A DNA stretch of 64,000 bases from Gammaproteobacteria bacterium. GTDB lineage: Bacteria; Pseudomonadota; Gammaproteobacteria; Steroidobacterales; Steroidobacteraceae. The notes under the pieces were generated by a model. The model was not told where the DNA came from, did no database searches, and worked only from the letters and a program-made list of their open reading frames with translations. This document shows positions 9,936 to 19,639 of this stretch, in pieces (positions within the stretch are counted from its first letter, which is position 1; each line of letters begins with the position of its first letter). Where the stretch lies: positions 34,530 to 98,529 of the forward strand of contig JANYLM010000143.1 of NCBI GenBank assembly GCA_025357835.1. The letters are read 5' to 3'. A program made the position numbers and the translations under genes.

Positions 9936-11450
9936 TCAGGCAGCCGTCAACACCCTTGACAAAGCAATCCCCTGATCGTCCGCCAACGCCGCGACTCTCA
10001 ACGCGCGAACTCGATCGGCCGCGTCCGGACGGCCTTGCCGGCCCTGAACGTCGGCCAAGATCGCGTCGAAGCTCAGGGTGCCGCGCTCATGCGTCTCGCC
10101 ATAGCCCTTGACCAGTTGTTGACAATCGGCGATCTCGACGGCCAGGGCGTAATCTTCTGGCGCCAGCCGCCCGATGAGTTGCAGCCAGTGGACGATATGC
10201 ATCTGTTCTTGGGAATACCGAAGAGTCTTGCGGCGCCACCGGCGTAGCCCGGCGAGCCAGTAGAGCTGCAAAAACCCGCCGATGCTGGAAGTTGCGATCT
10301 GCCGGCCGCCCGTGAGGCGGGTTATCCAGCGCCGCGGGGTTTTCGAGCGAAGAATCCATGTGCCCAACCCGACGGGGAGCGTGCCGCAAATTTCCTCCAC
10401 TCGTGGTTTCATGAATTCGGTGACTTGCACCAACTGTCCGGTGGACGGCCCAACCTCTTGCAGCACTCGCTTCGAGCGTGCCGTGCGAATCTTCAGGTCA
10501 GCGACGCGGATCGTGTCCTCGAAGGACATCCACAGCGCCAGCCCGCGCGCCACCGACTCAGTCAACGCGACGCCTGCCGAACCGACATGCTCCAACGCCG
10601 CCACTGAGTCGAGCCTGTCCAGATACAGACTCGCATAAGCGACGTCCTGGTAGTCGATCATTCGCCGAACGCCTTGGCGCGCGAGATCCTGTGCGGCCGC
10701 CGGTATGCGCGCCCGTATTCGTTCTTTCAGAAAAGCAGGAATGAATGCGCGAGTGGCCGTGCGCTCCGTGGGTGATACGGTAGGCGGTGCAGCGGCGGCT
10801 GATGACTCTGCGGCCGCGCGCCGCGCGGCCTCGAACGCCCGAGTGCTCGATGCGGCCTCGATGCCGCTGGTTCGAATCGCCTCAACATAGTGCTCCACGG
10901 CGAAGGGCAGTGCTCCGGAACCGCACAGCGCGCCGAGCATGGCGGCGCTGATCACACTGCCGTTGGCCTCCGCCATGGCCTGCATGTCGAACTCGATATA
11001 CCGCTTCGCCTGTTCGCGTGCCAGCGCGCGCACTTGGCTCGAATCGGCGCGGCCGTCCCCCATGTGCGATTTCTCTTGAATGGCGTAGATTCGATGCGAG
11101 GACGCGATGAGCGTGGTGCGCGCGGTAACCAAGCCGCGCTGCATGGCGCGGCCTGCTTCCATGATTTCCGAAGCGATCACCACGTCCACATCGCCGGGAT
11201 TCGGCATCAGCGCGAATATGGGACGACTTTTATCGGCCGGCAATCCGGCCAGCGGAAAGAATTCCAGGTAGTAGATGGTGGCCCCGGTTCTTTGAGCTAC
11301 GCCGGGAACGGAAGTCGCCTGCGCGAGATAGCCAGCCCGCCGAGCGACATGGATCAGCCAATCCGATACCACGCCGCCACCCTGCCCGCCCAGTGCGGCG
11401 ATGGTCAGGGTTATGGGCCTGGTGATTGCGGCAATCGGCAGGGCGCTCAC
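9936..11450 (-). CDS. iorB: Indolepyruvate (arylpyruvate):ferredoxin oxidoreductase, beta subunit
   Basis: The GTG start at 11450 overlaps the iorA stop (GTGA); a longer frame exists but only shadows iorA. The 504-residue product begins with the pyruvate ferredoxin oxidoreductase gamma-type domain (LTIAALGGQGGGVVSDWL, residues ~15-200). A C-terminal ~300-residue extension follows, as in long beta subunits of this family. With iorA it would convert an aryl-2-oxo acid plus CoA to arylacetyl-CoA, CO2 and reduced ferredoxin. Only 76 bp separate it from the aryl-CoA operon on the same strand, so read-through is possible. Preferred substrate (indolepyruvate, phenylpyruvate or hydroxyphenylpyruvate) is not determined. 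Confidence 0.85.
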   Translation of the reverse strand: MSALPIAAITRPITLTIAALGGQGGGVVSDWLIHVARRAGYLAQATSVPGVAQRTGATIYYLEFFPLAGLPADKSRPIFALMPNPGDVDVVIASEIMEAGRAMQRGLVTARTTLIASSHRIYAIQEKSHMGDGRADSSQVRALAREQAKRYIEFDMQAMAEANGSVISAAMLGALCGSGALPFAVEHYVEAIRTSGIEAASSTRAFEAARRAAAESSAAAAPPTVSPTERTATRAFIPAFLKERIRARIPAAAQDLARQGVRRMIDYQDVAYASLYLDRLDSVAALEHVGSAGVALTESVARGLALWMSFEDTIRVADLKIRTARSKRVLQEVGPSTGQLVQVTEFMKPRVEEICGTLPVGLGTWILRSKTPRRWITRLTGGRQIATSSIGGFLQLYWLAGLRRWRRKTLRYSQEQMHIVHWLQLIGRLAPEDYALAVEIADCQQLVKGYGETHERGTLSFDAILADVQGRQGRPDAADRVRALRVAALADDQGIALSRVLTAA

Positions 11451-13621
11451 AACGAGGGCTCCGCCGCGATGCGTGCGAGCCGGCGGTCGAAGCGGCGTTG
11501 CAGGAACTCGATGACGGTGGTGCGAAAGCGAAATTTCAGGCGGTCCCATGCGCTGGGATTGGTGATGACATCCGCCCTGTAAAATGACGGACACAGCACG
11601 GCGGCATGGGCCACTTCACCGCAAACGCCGCATCCCACACAGCTGTTGTCGACGTGCGCGATGGGATCGCGCCGCAGCGGATCCGGATTGGCCTTAATGG
11701 TCAACGAGGGACACCCCGAAAGTCTGATACATGAATGATCCCCGGTACACACGTCGGGGTCGATGCCGAAACGCTGGCGCACCACGCGCTTGCCTTCCTG
11801 GGCCATGCGTTTCAGAACGGGCGCCACGCGCCTCTTTCGATTCAACTCGCACTCGCCTTCCGCGATAATGACTTTGGGCCCCTTGTACGCTGTGGTGAGC
11901 GCCTCACGCAACGCACTGATACCCTCCTGCATCTTGTACGTATGCACGGTGCGCACCCACTCCACGCCCACGCCGCGCACCGCCTTCTCGATCGGATTCC
12001 TGCCCTTGCGGTTCTTTAAATCCGCCCGTGAGGACGGAATGTATTGGCCACCGGTGGCTGCGGCGTAGCCGTTGTCCACTATGACAGTGACCGAATCGTG
12101 TTTGTTGAACACCGAATTTCCTATGCCGCTGGTCAGACCGTTATGCCAGAAGCCGCCGTCTCCCATGATGGATATGGAGCGCTTGCCCCCCTGACCGCCG
12201 CTCAGGGCGGCGCCGCTCGCCGACCCCAATCCATAGCCCATGATGCTAGCGCCCGTGTTGAAGGGCGCCAATGTAGCGAAGGAGTGGCAGCCGATGTCGG
12301 CACTCACATGTACTGCGCCGAATTCCTTCTGCACGATTTTCATCGACGAGAAGAAGGGCCTTTCCGGACAGCCTGTGCACAGGCCCGGCGGCCGCATCGG
12401 TACCGCCTTGCGCAACTCCTCGATGGGCAGCAGCGGTCGCTCGGTAAACACGCCGATAGGCGAACTCAGCGGCGCGCTTGGCGCCAGGGCGCTTGCTGCC
12501 CATTCCGCAAGAAAGCTCTTGATCCCGGCGCTGACGACGGCGCCGGTGTATTCCCCCGCCATGGGCAAGGGACCCTTGCCGACGACCCGCGCCTGAATAT
12601 CCGCCTTGCGCAGAAACTGATTCACGCTCTGTTCGATGTATTCGGGCTGACCTTCCTCGACGATCAGCAATGCCTTCTTGCCCGCAGCGAACCGAGTGAA
12701 CTCCTCCGGGACGAGGGGGTAGGTGACATTCAGCACATACAAGGGAATCCGCGACTTCCCGAACACATCCGCCAGCCCCAGCATTTCCAGGGACCGCATT
12801 ACAGTGTTGTAGAGTCCGCCCTGCATGACAATGCCGATGTCTTCGAGATCGCCCGCACGCATCTCGTTCAAATGGTTCTCGACGATGAAACGCACGGCGG
12901 CGGGCCATCGAGTGACCACTTTTTCCTGCTCCTGGGCATAGGTTGCCGGCGGCAGAATGATCCGCGCCGCCGACCGTTGTGGATTCTCCAATGCGTCCTG
13001 AATGCTGAACTTGGGGGCGACGTTGTTCTTGGCGACGAAGGAGCCATGCATGTGGCAGGCGCGAATGCGCAACATCAACATAACCGGGGTTTGGCTCGCC
13101 TCGGACAGTTCGAAGCCACGCTCCACCATGTCGACGATGGTGCTGGTATCGGGACGCGGATCGAGCAGCCATATCTGCGATTTCATGGCAAAGGCGTGCG
13201 TGCGTTCCTGCATGATGCTGGCGCCTTCGCCGTAGTCCTCGCCGACTATCATCAGCGCGCCGCCCAGTACGCCTGCCGAGGCAAGATTGGACAATGCATC
13301 GGAGGCCACATTGGTGCCTACCGTCGACTTCCAGGTGACGGCGCCCCGCAAAGGATAGTTGACCGAGGCGGCCAGCATGGCAGCCGCGCCAGCCTCGGAG
13401 GCACTCGATTCGAAATGCACGCCGAGATCATCCAGTATCTCGCGGGCGTCGGCCAGGACGTCCATCAAGTGCGAGACGGGAGCACCCTGATAGCCGCCGA
13501 CATAGGACACGCCTGCCTGCAGCAGGGCCTTCGTGACGGCGAGGATGGCCTCGCCTTCAAAGACCTCGCCCGCTCTGAGCCGCAGCGTTTGGACTTCCCG
13601 CGCGAACGACCGCTCTGCCAT
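11447..13621 (-). CDS. iorA: Indolepyruvate (arylpyruvate):ferredoxin oxidoreductase, alpha subunit
   Basis: A 724-residue subunit starting at ATG 13621 (MAERSFAREVQ). The N-terminal pyrimidine-binding domain (GYQGAPVSHL; SEAGAAAMLAAS) is followed by the TPP-binding domain with GLCTGCPERPFF and the thiamine diphosphate motif IMGDGGFWHNG...VDN. The C-terminus is a ferredoxin domain with two cysteine clusters: a CVGCGVC plus CP set and a looser C-x4-C-x5-CP set. This is the full architecture of IorA, which is oxygen-sensitive in archaea but also occurs in aerobic proteobacteria. It is divergent from a MarR gene, with an 86-bp intergenic region. Confidence 0.9.
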   Translation of the reverse strand: MAERSFAREVQTLRLRAGEVFEGEAILAVTKALLQAGVSYVGGYQGAPVSHLMDVLADAREILDDLGVHFESSASEAGAAAMLAASVNYPLRGAVTWKSTVGTNVASDALSNLASAGVLGGALMIVGEDYGEGASIMQERTHAFAMKSQIWLLDPRPDTSTIVDMVERGFELSEASQTPVMLMLRIRACHMHGSFVAKNNVAPKFSIQDALENPQRSAARIILPPATYAQEQEKVVTRWPAAVRFIVENHLNEMRAGDLEDIGIVMQGGLYNTVMRSLEMLGLADVFGKSRIPLYVLNVTYPLVPEEFTRFAAGKKALLIVEEGQPEYIEQSVNQFLRKADIQARVVGKGPLPMAGEYTGAVVSAGIKSFLAEWAASALAPSAPLSSPIGVFTERPLLPIEELRKAVPMRPPGLCTGCPERPFFSSMKIVQKEFGAVHVSADIGCHSFATLAPFNTGASIMGYGLGSASGAALSGGQGGKRSISIMGDGGFWHNGLTSGIGNSVFNKHDSVTVIVDNGYAAATGGQYIPSSRADLKNRKGRNPIEKAVRGVGVEWVRTVHTYKMQEGISALREALTTAYKGPKVIIAEGECELNRKRRVAPVLKRMAQEGKRVVRQRFGIDPDVCTGDHSCIRLSGCPSLTIKANPDPLRRDPIAHVDNSCVGCGVCGEVAHAAVLCPSFYRADVITNPSAWDRLKFRFRTTVIEFLQRRFDRRLARIAAEPSL

Positions 13622-13684
13622 GATTAGCCTTGAGTGAACTCTACTGACCTGCAATACTATGCCGGTTACGTGATTTTGCAACTA

Positions 13685-13701
13685 TTGCCATCTAAAGGAT
13701 C
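13685..13701 (+). promoter_or_regulatory. Candidate operator shared with the aryl-CoA operon promoter
   Basis: The 17-mer TTGCCATCTAAAGGATC differs at only 2 positions from TTGACATCTAAAGTATC on the opposite strand at 9878-9894. It immediately precedes and includes the likely Shine-Dalgarno (AAAGGA) of the MarR gene. Just upstream lies a perfect GCAA-CTA-TTGC palindrome (13678-13688) in the iorA/MarR divergent promoter region. Autoregulation by MarR is a plausible reading. Confidence 0.45.
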
Positions 13702-13707
13702 CGCCGC

Positions 13708-14220
13708 GTGGCCTTATCTCCCTCCGCAATGCCGCGTCGCGGAAACACGTCGACACTTGCGGACGCCAAACGCCGCGGCGACCCCCAATTCGCCGATTTC
13801 CGGCTGGCCGACTCACCGCTCTATCTCATCGTGCGCACGGCAGGCCGCTACGCGCAGGAAATGGAAAACGCCCTGGCCGCGTCGGGCATGGATCTCCTAA
13901 GCTGGCGCGCCCTGATGATAGTCAACGAGGTAAGTCCCAGCAGCGTCAGTGAAATCGCCGAGCGCTCGGTGACGCGGCTGTCGACCATGACGCGCGTCGT
14001 GCAGCGCCTGGAGAAGAAGACTCTGGTGAGCCTCTCGAAACGCCCTTCGGACGCTCGAGTCACCGAAGTCATTTTGACGCCGCTCGGTAAACGCTGCGTC
14101 GCAAAAGAACGCCGCACGGCCGGCGCTGCCTACCATCGCGCCATGCGGGGTTTTTCGGCTGCCGATATCGCCGCCTTGAACGGCTGCATGCGGCGTATCT
14201 TCGCAAATTTCTCGACCTAG
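13708..14220 (+). CDS. MarR-family transcriptional regulator (divergent from iorA)
   Basis: A 170-residue MarR protein with a GTG start at 13708, preceded by AAAGGA at good spacing; ATG 13729 is an alternative. The winged-helix core reads SVSEIAERSVTRLSTMTRVVQRLEKKTLVSLSK, with the wing RPSDARVTEVILTPLGK. It faces iorA across a short intergenic region, a typical arrangement for a local repressor. The shared motif at 9878-9894 suggests it also governs the aryl-CoA operon. Its ligand is probably an aromatic acid or its CoA ester (inference). Confidence 0.9.
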   Translation: MALSPSAMPRRGNTSTLADAKRRGDPQFADFRLADSPLYLIVRTAGRYAQEMENALAASGMDLLSWRALMIVNEVSPSSVSEIAERSVTRLSTMTRVVQRLEKKTLVSLSKRPSDARVTEVILTPLGKRCVAKERRTAGAAYHRAMRGFSAADIAALNGCMRRIFANFST

Positions 14221-14227
14221 GCGCTGA

Positions 14228-14539
14228 TCAGGCCTTCTGCCGCGCCCTAAAAGCACGTAACACGCCGTTGAATTTCGACGCAGTCTTTTGCATGTCGTCG
14301 ACGGCCACGTTGTGCGCGCTGTCATTGTGCTGGGCATCCATGCACTTCAGAGCGGATTCCATGTCGCTCAAGTATTGCTTCACGGATTGCTGTGCGGCGA
14401 CGATGTCCTGTTCGGTTGCCGTCGACGGTTCCGGAAAACTGGACGGCGCGGTCGGTCCATGGCAGCTGTCGGCGAAACCGACACTTGCACACAAACTGGC
14501 GGCCGCTGCGAATGCCAGGACAGGGACGAATCTACGCAT
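14228..14539 (-). CDS. Small secreted helical protein of unknown function
   Basis: A 103-residue product starting at ATG 14539, preceded by a strong GGAGG. It has a clear signal peptide (MRRFVPVLAFAAAASLCASVGFA, cleavage likely before DSCHG). The mature ~80 residues are mainly helical, with two cysteines (in SCHGP and LKCMD) that could form a disulfide. I do not recognise the family. It is convergent with the MarR gene (7-nt gap) and stands alone on its strand. Confidence 0.7.
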   Translation of the reverse strand: MRRFVPVLAFAAAASLCASVGFADSCHGPTAPSSFPEPSTATEQDIVAAQQSVKQYLSDMESALKCMDAQHNDSAHNVAVDDMQKTASKFNGVLRAFRARQKA

Positions 14540-14851
14540 AGTGAGCCTCCGAATAGCCAACCGAGCGTACAAAGCGCACGCATAAGGTGTATCGGCACCG
14601 GCCGTGCGAGATTTAGCACCGCAGCAAATGGATTTGTTCATCGTGAAGCGCATCACAATTAGCCGATCAGCCACGCTCGGAACCTGCCCCGAAGGGCACT
14701 CCCCGCGAATTTCCCGCCTCGTCAGCCCCCATCTCACATTAAGTTTTACCCTGAACGGTCGACATCGGCAGAGACGAGGGCGCCGCAGCAATGGCGAGCA
14801 TGGGGCGCGGAGTAGGCAATTGAATAGACTCGCCTGGCAGGGAGAACCAAA
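14540..14851. other. Intergenic region, 312 bp, divergent promoters
   Basis: It separates the divergent small secreted protein and the chemoreceptor gene. No credible coding frame is present. It contains the putative sigma-28 promoter described separately and the ribosome binding site GGGAG just before the chemoreceptor ATG at 14852. Confidence 0.7.
14739..14765 (+). promoter_or_regulatory. Candidate sigma-28 (FliA) promoter of the chemoreceptor gene
   Basis: TTAAGTTT and GTCGACAT are separated by exactly 11 bp. This compares with the flagellar sigma consensus TAAAGTTT-N11-GCCGATAA: 7 of 8 in the -35 element and 5 of 8 in the -10. It lies about 87 bp upstream of a methyl-accepting chemotaxis protein, a class commonly transcribed by FliA. 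Confidence 0.4.
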
Positions 14852-17416
14852 ATGAACATTACCGCGCGGATGAAGATGGCTCACAAACTGGCGGTGATCG
14901 TCATCGTCATGCTACTGCCATTGACTTACGTCAGCGTCGAGTATGCCGCCGGCTTGTGGGCGCGAATCAACGAGCATGCGCAGGCCGACGATGGACTGCA
15001 CTACTTCGAGGGGCTCAAGGAGGCCGGTCGCGCACTGGCGGCCCACGCGTCATTCACCGCCACCATACTCGCCGGTGAAGCCAATACCCCTTACTTCGAC
15101 AAGAAGATTCAGGAGGCAGCGACTAGACTCGACGCAAGCATTGCGCTGCAGGATAAGTCGGAGGACAAGTACGGCGCGGAAGGCTCGCCGGAACGCGCAC
15201 TGTGGCATGAGGTCAAAGCCGATTGGGCGAGCCTATCTCTTGATTGGCCGAAGCTTTCTCCGGACGCCTCCGCGCAACGCCATGATTCACTTTCCGCGAA
15301 GCTCACGAAACTGGTGCGCCTGATCGGTGAAACGCATCATCTGGATCGGGACGGCGACCTGCAGCAGTACTATCTACAAGACCTGGCGGTGCTGGAAATT
15401 CCGCGCTTGTTCTTCGAATTCGGAGCAATGCGTGCGGCCGCGGCGCCAGTAGCCGCGCAGATGTTGTCCGTCACCCAAGAACAGGAAGCCAGGATCAACG
15501 CGATTTCCGCGAACATTCGCTTCTTGATGGACAACGCGCACTGGAAACTCGATTCACTGAATGAGTGGGCTGCGCGAGCCAAGGACGCGGCATTCGTCGT
15601 TCAGATGACCCAAGCCAGCGATGCATTCCACGCCAGCGAGAGCGCGTTCGACGCGTATCAGCACTGGGTTGCCTCGAACATAACGACGCGCCGGCCGGTC
15701 GGCGTCGCCTCGCAAGAGGTGATGGAGCAAGGCACGCTGTTCGAAACCAAGTTGGTAGCGCTGCACGATCTTTTGATGGATCAAGTCCGTGCCCGCTCGG
15801 AACAACGGCTTGCCGCCGAGCGGTTTGAGCGCAATCTGGCGCTTGCGTTCGTCGCCGCCATGGTGATCGCCGCAATCCTGTTGGCCGGCCATTTTTCCCG
15901 CAGTCTGACCCGTTCGATGCGCCGCGCGGTGTCGACATTTGCCGCTATCGAGGCCGGCCACTACGAGAATAAGATTACAGTGGACAGTGCGGACGAAGCG
16001 GGCCAGGTGCTACGCTCGCTCGACAAGATGCAAACGACGCTGCGAATCCGCATTGAAGCCGATAGAGGCATTCTCGCAGAAAACACTCGCGTTCGTCAGG
16101 CACTGGACAATGCCGGCACCATCGTGCTGGTGGTGGACGAGAAACACAAGATCGTCTACGCAAACGAGACGGCCAAAACTACGTTCGCACTACTGCAGCA
16201 GGACATTCAGCGCGAGCTGGTGCAGTTCTCCGCTGCCGCCTTGGTCGGCGCTTCCATCGATATATTCAAGCCGGTGCCTTTTTTGGACAGGGTTGCGCTC
16301 GACGGATTGCGCGACTCTCAGACTAAAACCCTCACCGTCGGCGGACATACCCTGGTATTGAACGCCAGCCCCATTGTGGGCATCGCAGGCGACCGGCTCG
16401 GCACGGTACTGGAGTGGCGCGATCGCACCAACGGGGTGGCCATGGAGAACGAAGTCAGGTCCGTTGTCGACTCCGCTCTGCACGGCGACCTGCAGGCGCG
16501 CTTGCCGGTTGAAGGGAAGAGCGGCTTTCACCTCAATCTTGCGGCGGGCTTGAACGAGCTGCTCGACAATCTCTCCGAGGTGGTGAGGTCGATCAAATAT
16601 GCCGTGGTTGAGATGCGGGGGAGTGCCGATGAAATTTCATCCGGCAATGCGGAATTGTCGGCGCGCACGGAAGCCCAATCCTCAGCCTTGGAGGAGACGG
16701 GGGCGGCGCTGGAAGAAATGACCGCGACGGTGCGTAACAATGCGGAAAACGCTGGGCATGCGAACGAACTTGCCGCGACGGCGCGCGATCGCGCCGAGAA
16801 GGGCGGTGTCGTCGTCTCCACGGCGATTACCGCCATGCAGCAGATCAATGCCTCGAGCCGCAAGATCGCGGACATTATCGGGGTGATAGACGAGATTGCT
16901 TTCCAAACCAATTTGCTGGCCTTGAACGCGGCCGTGGAAGCGGCGCGCGCCGGGGAACAGGGACGCGGCTTCGCCGTCGTCGCATCCGAGGTCCGCAACC
17001 TCGCGGGTCGATCGGCGCAAGCCGCCAAGGAAATAAAGGCACTGATCAACGACAGCGTAACCAAGGTCGGCGAAGGCGCGAAGCTGGTGGATCAATCGGG
17101 GGAAATGCTGCAGGAAATCGTCGGCGCCGCACAGAATGTGAGCAAGATAGTGGCGGACATGGCATCCGCCACCCGCGAGCAGAGCGCCGGAATCAGCGAG
17201 GTCAATAGTGCGATCGCAAAAATTGACGAAATGACCGGCAAGAACGCGGTGCTGGTCCAGGAGAACGCCACCGCCGCAACCGCGCTCCTGACTCAAACAA
17301 GCGGACTGAGCGATGCAATGAACAAGTACCAAATCGGCGACGTTCGCGCGGCGCAGGTCAAACAATCTGCACAGCCGCAGGCAGTGCGCCGACAGGCATC
17401 CGGCTCACGGCGTTGA
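14852..17416 (+). CDS. Methyl-accepting chemotaxis protein with PAS-like domain
   Basis: An 854-residue chemoreceptor. TM1 lies at about 12-33 and a long periplasmic helical sensor at about 35-325. TM2 is at about 330-348, followed by HAMP. A cytoplasmic PAS-like region ([22 protein letters not shown], about 420-530) comes before the signalling domain, whose hairpin tip reads [33 protein letters not shown]. No C-terminal CheR-docking pentapeptide is present. The signalling domain controls CheA in the membrane receptor array. The PAS domain may add a redox or ligand input. Its 3' end overlaps the convergent Feo accessory gene by 12 nt. Chemoeffector unknown. Confidence 0.93.
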   Translation: MNITARMKMAHKLAVIVIVMLLPLTYVSVEYAAGLWARINEHAQADDGLHYFEGLKEAGRALAAHASFTATILAGEANTPYFDKKIQEAATRLDASIALQDKSEDKYGAEGSPERALWHEVKADWASLSLDWPKLSPDASAQRHDSLSAKLTKLVRLIGETHHLDRDGDLQQYYLQDLAVLEIPRLFFEFGAMRAAAAPVAAQMLSVTQEQEARINAISANIRFLMDNAHWKLDSLNEWAARAKDAAFVVQMTQASDAFHASESAFDAYQHWVASNITTRRPVGVASQEVMEQGTLFETKLVALHDLLMDQVRARSEQRLAAERFERNLALAFVAAMVIAAILLAGHFSRSLTRSMRRAVSTFAAIEAGHYENKITVDSADEAGQVLRSLDKMQTTLRIRIEADRGILAENTRVRQALDNAGTIVLVVDEKHKIVYANETAKTTFALLQQDIQRELVQFSAAALVGASIDIFKPVPFLDRVALDGLRDSQTKTLTVGGHTLVLNASPIVGIAGDRLGTVLEWRDRTNGVAMENEVRSVVDSALHGDLQARLPVEGKSGFHLNLAAGLNELLDNLSEVVRSIKYAVVEMRGSADEISSGNAELSARTEAQSSALEETGAALEEMTATVRNNAENAGHANELAATARDRAEKGGVVVSTAITAMQQINASSRKIADIIGVIDEIAFQTNLLALNAAVEAARAGEQGRGFAVVASEVRNLAGRSAQAAKEIKALINDSVTKVGEGAKLVDQSGEMLQEIVGAAQNVSKIVADMASATREQSAGISEVNSAIAKIDEMTGKNAVLVQENATAATALLTQTSGLSDAMNKYQIGDVRAAQVKQSAQPQAVRRQASGSRR

Positions 17417-17743
17417 CGTGCGGGCGCGCCGGCCGATTTTCGCCACCGGCACAATCACCTCGGCTGCCGGCGAATTCTGCGCAGGTGACTTCTGCGCCGC
17501 GCCTTGCTCCGAACCGCAACTCGCGCAACCGCCGCAAGCGCCCTGAGCTTTGCGTGTAGACGCAGTGATGAGCCGCTGCGTGGTTCGCCGCAGACCCAGG
17601 AAGGCCGGCGCACGCCCCGTCGCTCGGCTTAATGCCCCGAGCATTCGTCGCCGCAGACTTTTCGGACCGAGCGATGACACGGCATATCCCGCGCTGACCA
17701 GCAGCGCGAGGCCCACCAGCGAGTTGTCGAGAATGCTGTTCAT
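17405..17743 (-). CDS. Small membrane-anchored cysteine-rich protein of the feo operon
   Basis: A 112-residue product whose start lies 14 nt past the feoB stop, so it is the third gene of a feoA-feoB operon. An N-terminal hydrophobic segment (residues ~5-22) is followed by a basic region. A Cys cluster in [13 protein letters not shown] contains two C-x-x-C pairs and resembles a metal or Fe-S site. A Pro/Ala-rich tail ends the protein. It is not homologous to FeoC (no winged helix) but occupies its place; similar small proteins (DUF6587-like, from memory) occur beside FeoB in other gammaproteobacteria. A role in FeoB assembly or redox sensing is only inference. Confidence 0.7.
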   Translation of the reverse strand: MNSILDNSLVGLALLVSAGYAVSSLGPKSLRRRMLGALSRATGRAPAFLGLRRTTQRLITASTRKAQGACGGCASCGSEQGAAQKSPAQNSPAAEVIVPVAKIGRRARTSTP

Positions 17744-17757
17744 GCGGACCCGCTCAG

Positions 17758-19635
17758 CTAACTCGTCAGCGCCACTGCGACGCGATAGGTAATCCACGAG
17801 CCTGTGTAGGCCATCGCAAACAAATACGCAGCCATCATGATGGGGTAGCGCCAGGAATTGGTCTCACGCTTGACGGTGGCAAGAGTCGACAGGCATTGGG
17901 GCGCGAACACATACCACGCCAGGAGCGACAAGGCCGTGGGCAGGCTCCAAGACTGGGCAATTAATGGCGTCAACGCGCCACTGACATCATTGCCGGCGGC
18001 AGACAGGGCGTACACCGTGCCCAGCGCCCCGACGGCAACCTCACGGGCGGCGAGTCCGGGCACCAGAGCAATCGATATCTGCCAGTTGAAGCCGATGGGC
18101 GCGAACAGCACGGCAAGCCAGGAGCCTAAATGTCCGGCGATGCTGTACTGGATCGCCGGGCCGGCAGCGCCGGGGGGCGGCGCGGGGAATGAGCTCAAAG
18201 CCCACAGAATCACCATCAGCGAGAGAATAATCGTGCCGACCCGGCTCATGAATATTTCGACCCGCTGCCACAGTCCAATACCCAAATTACGCAAATTCGG
18301 CCAGTGGTACGCCGGCAGCTCCAGCATCAAGGACTGATAGCCCGCACCCGGACCACTGCGCTTGAGCACGAAGGCCACCGCCATGGCGCTGGCAACTCCG
18401 ATGACATAGAGGGCAAACAGCACCACTCCCTGCAATTCCAGGCCGCCCCACAGGATGCGCCGGGGGATGAAGGCGCCGATGATCAGCGCGTACACCGGCA
18501 GGCGCGCGGAACAAGTCATCAGCGGCGCGATCATGATGGTTGCCAACCGATCGCGGGGATTTTGTATGGTGCGCGTGGCCATGATTCCGGGTATGGCGCA
18601 GGCGAAGCTCGACAGCAAGGGGATGAATGCCCGGCCCGACAAGCCGACGCTGCCCATCAACCGATCGAGTAGAAACGCGGCTCGCGGCAAATAGCCCGAG
18701 TCTTCGAGCACCAAGATGAAGAAGAAAAGAATGATGATCTGCGGCAGAAACACCAAGACACTGCCGACGCCGGCAAGCACGCCGTTGACCAGCAAGTCCT
18801 TCAGCAAGCTGGCGGGCAGCGCCGTGTCCAGCCAATTACCGAATGCCGCGACGCCCACCTTGATCTGGTCCATCGGTAGCTGCGCCCAGGCGAACACCGC
18901 TTGAAAGACCAGAAACAGTACGACGCCGAGGAGCAGTGGCCCAAATACCGGATGCAGCACGACGGCATCGACGCGATCGCTGACGGTCACGCCGTCGAGC
19001 CGGTCGCCGCCCACCAGACCTAAAATTCTGCGCACCTCGGATTGGTCGAACTCGATATCGGCGGCGCTAGGGGTCCGCCACACCGCGGCATGTCTCGCGC
19101 GCGCCGGTACACTCACGCCGTCGAGTACTTTGATCAGGGCTTGCACTCCGCGCGTTTTGACGCCGACGGTTTCGACCACTGGCACCCCCAATTCAGCGGC
19201 TAGGCGCCCGGCATCGATCACGATGCCCTTGCGGCGCGCGATATCGCTCATATTGAGCGCGACCATCATGGGCAGACCCAGCCTTTTCAAACTCAACACC
19301 AAACGCAGGTTCTGGCGCAGATTGGTTGCATCGGTGACGCAGACGACGAAATCCGGTTGAGTCTCGCCGGCGCGTCGGCCGAGCAGCACATCGGCGGTGA
19401 CTTGTTCGTCCGGGGTCAAGGGGTCCAGGCTGTAGGCGCCCGGCAAATCCAGGATACGTACGCGCAGCCCGGATGGAGTGAGCAACGATCCCTCTTTGCG
19501 CTCGACCGTTACGCCGGCGTAGTTGGCGACCTTCTGCCGGCTGCCGGTGAGAATATTGAATAATGCCGTCTTACCGCAGTTGGGATTTCCAACCAAGGCA
19601 ATGAGGGGACTCGGAGCGCTTGGCACGACCGCCAT
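17758..19635 (-). CDS. feoB: Ferrous iron transporter FeoB
   Basis: A 625-residue GTPase-permease. The start at ATG 19635, 4 nt after the feoA stop, puts the P-loop GNPNCGKT at residue 16 as in other FeoB proteins; the longer frame adds an unrelated 32 residues. NYAGVTVE (G2), DLPGAYSL (G3) and the NMSD-type G4 motif follow. The C-terminal half has several hydrophobic helices with the two Gate-type regions. FeoB imports Fe(II) across the inner membrane under GTP control. Transcribed with feoA and the small Cys-rich gene; a Fur-like box lies upstream of feoA. Confidence 0.96.
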   Translation of the reverse strand: MAVVPSAPSPLIALVGNPNCGKTALFNILTGSRQKVANYAGVTVERKEGSLLTPSGLRVRILDLPGAYSLDPLTPDEQVTADVLLGRRAGETQPDFVVCVTDATNLRQNLRLVLSLKRLGLPMMVALNMSDIARRKGIVIDAGRLAAELGVPVVETVGVKTRGVQALIKVLDGVSVPARARHAAVWRTPSAADIEFDQSEVRRILGLVGGDRLDGVTVSDRVDAVVLHPVFGPLLLGVVLFLVFQAVFAWAQLPMDQIKVGVAAFGNWLDTALPASLLKDLLVNGVLAGVGSVLVFLPQIIILFFFILVLEDSGYLPRAAFLLDRLMGSVGLSGRAFIPLLSSFACAIPGIMATRTIQNPRDRLATIMIAPLMTCSARLPVYALIIGAFIPRRILWGGLELQGVVLFALYVIGVASAMAVAFVLKRSGPGAGYQSLMLELPAYHWPNLRNLGIGLWQRVEIFMSRVGTIILSLMVILWALSSFPAPPPGAAGPAIQYSIAGHLGSWLAVLFAPIGFNWQISIALVPGLAAREVAVGALGTVYALSAAGNDVSGALTPLIAQSWSLPTALSLLAWYVFAPQCLSTLATVKRETNSWRYPIMMAAYLFAMAYTGSWITYRVAVALTS

Positions 19636-19639
19636 GGAC

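Noticed and set aside
12044..13627. A 527-codon open frame antisense to iorA
   Set aside because: Rich in Gln, His, Arg and Ala with no recognisable motif, whereas iorA on the other strand has intact catalytic motifs.
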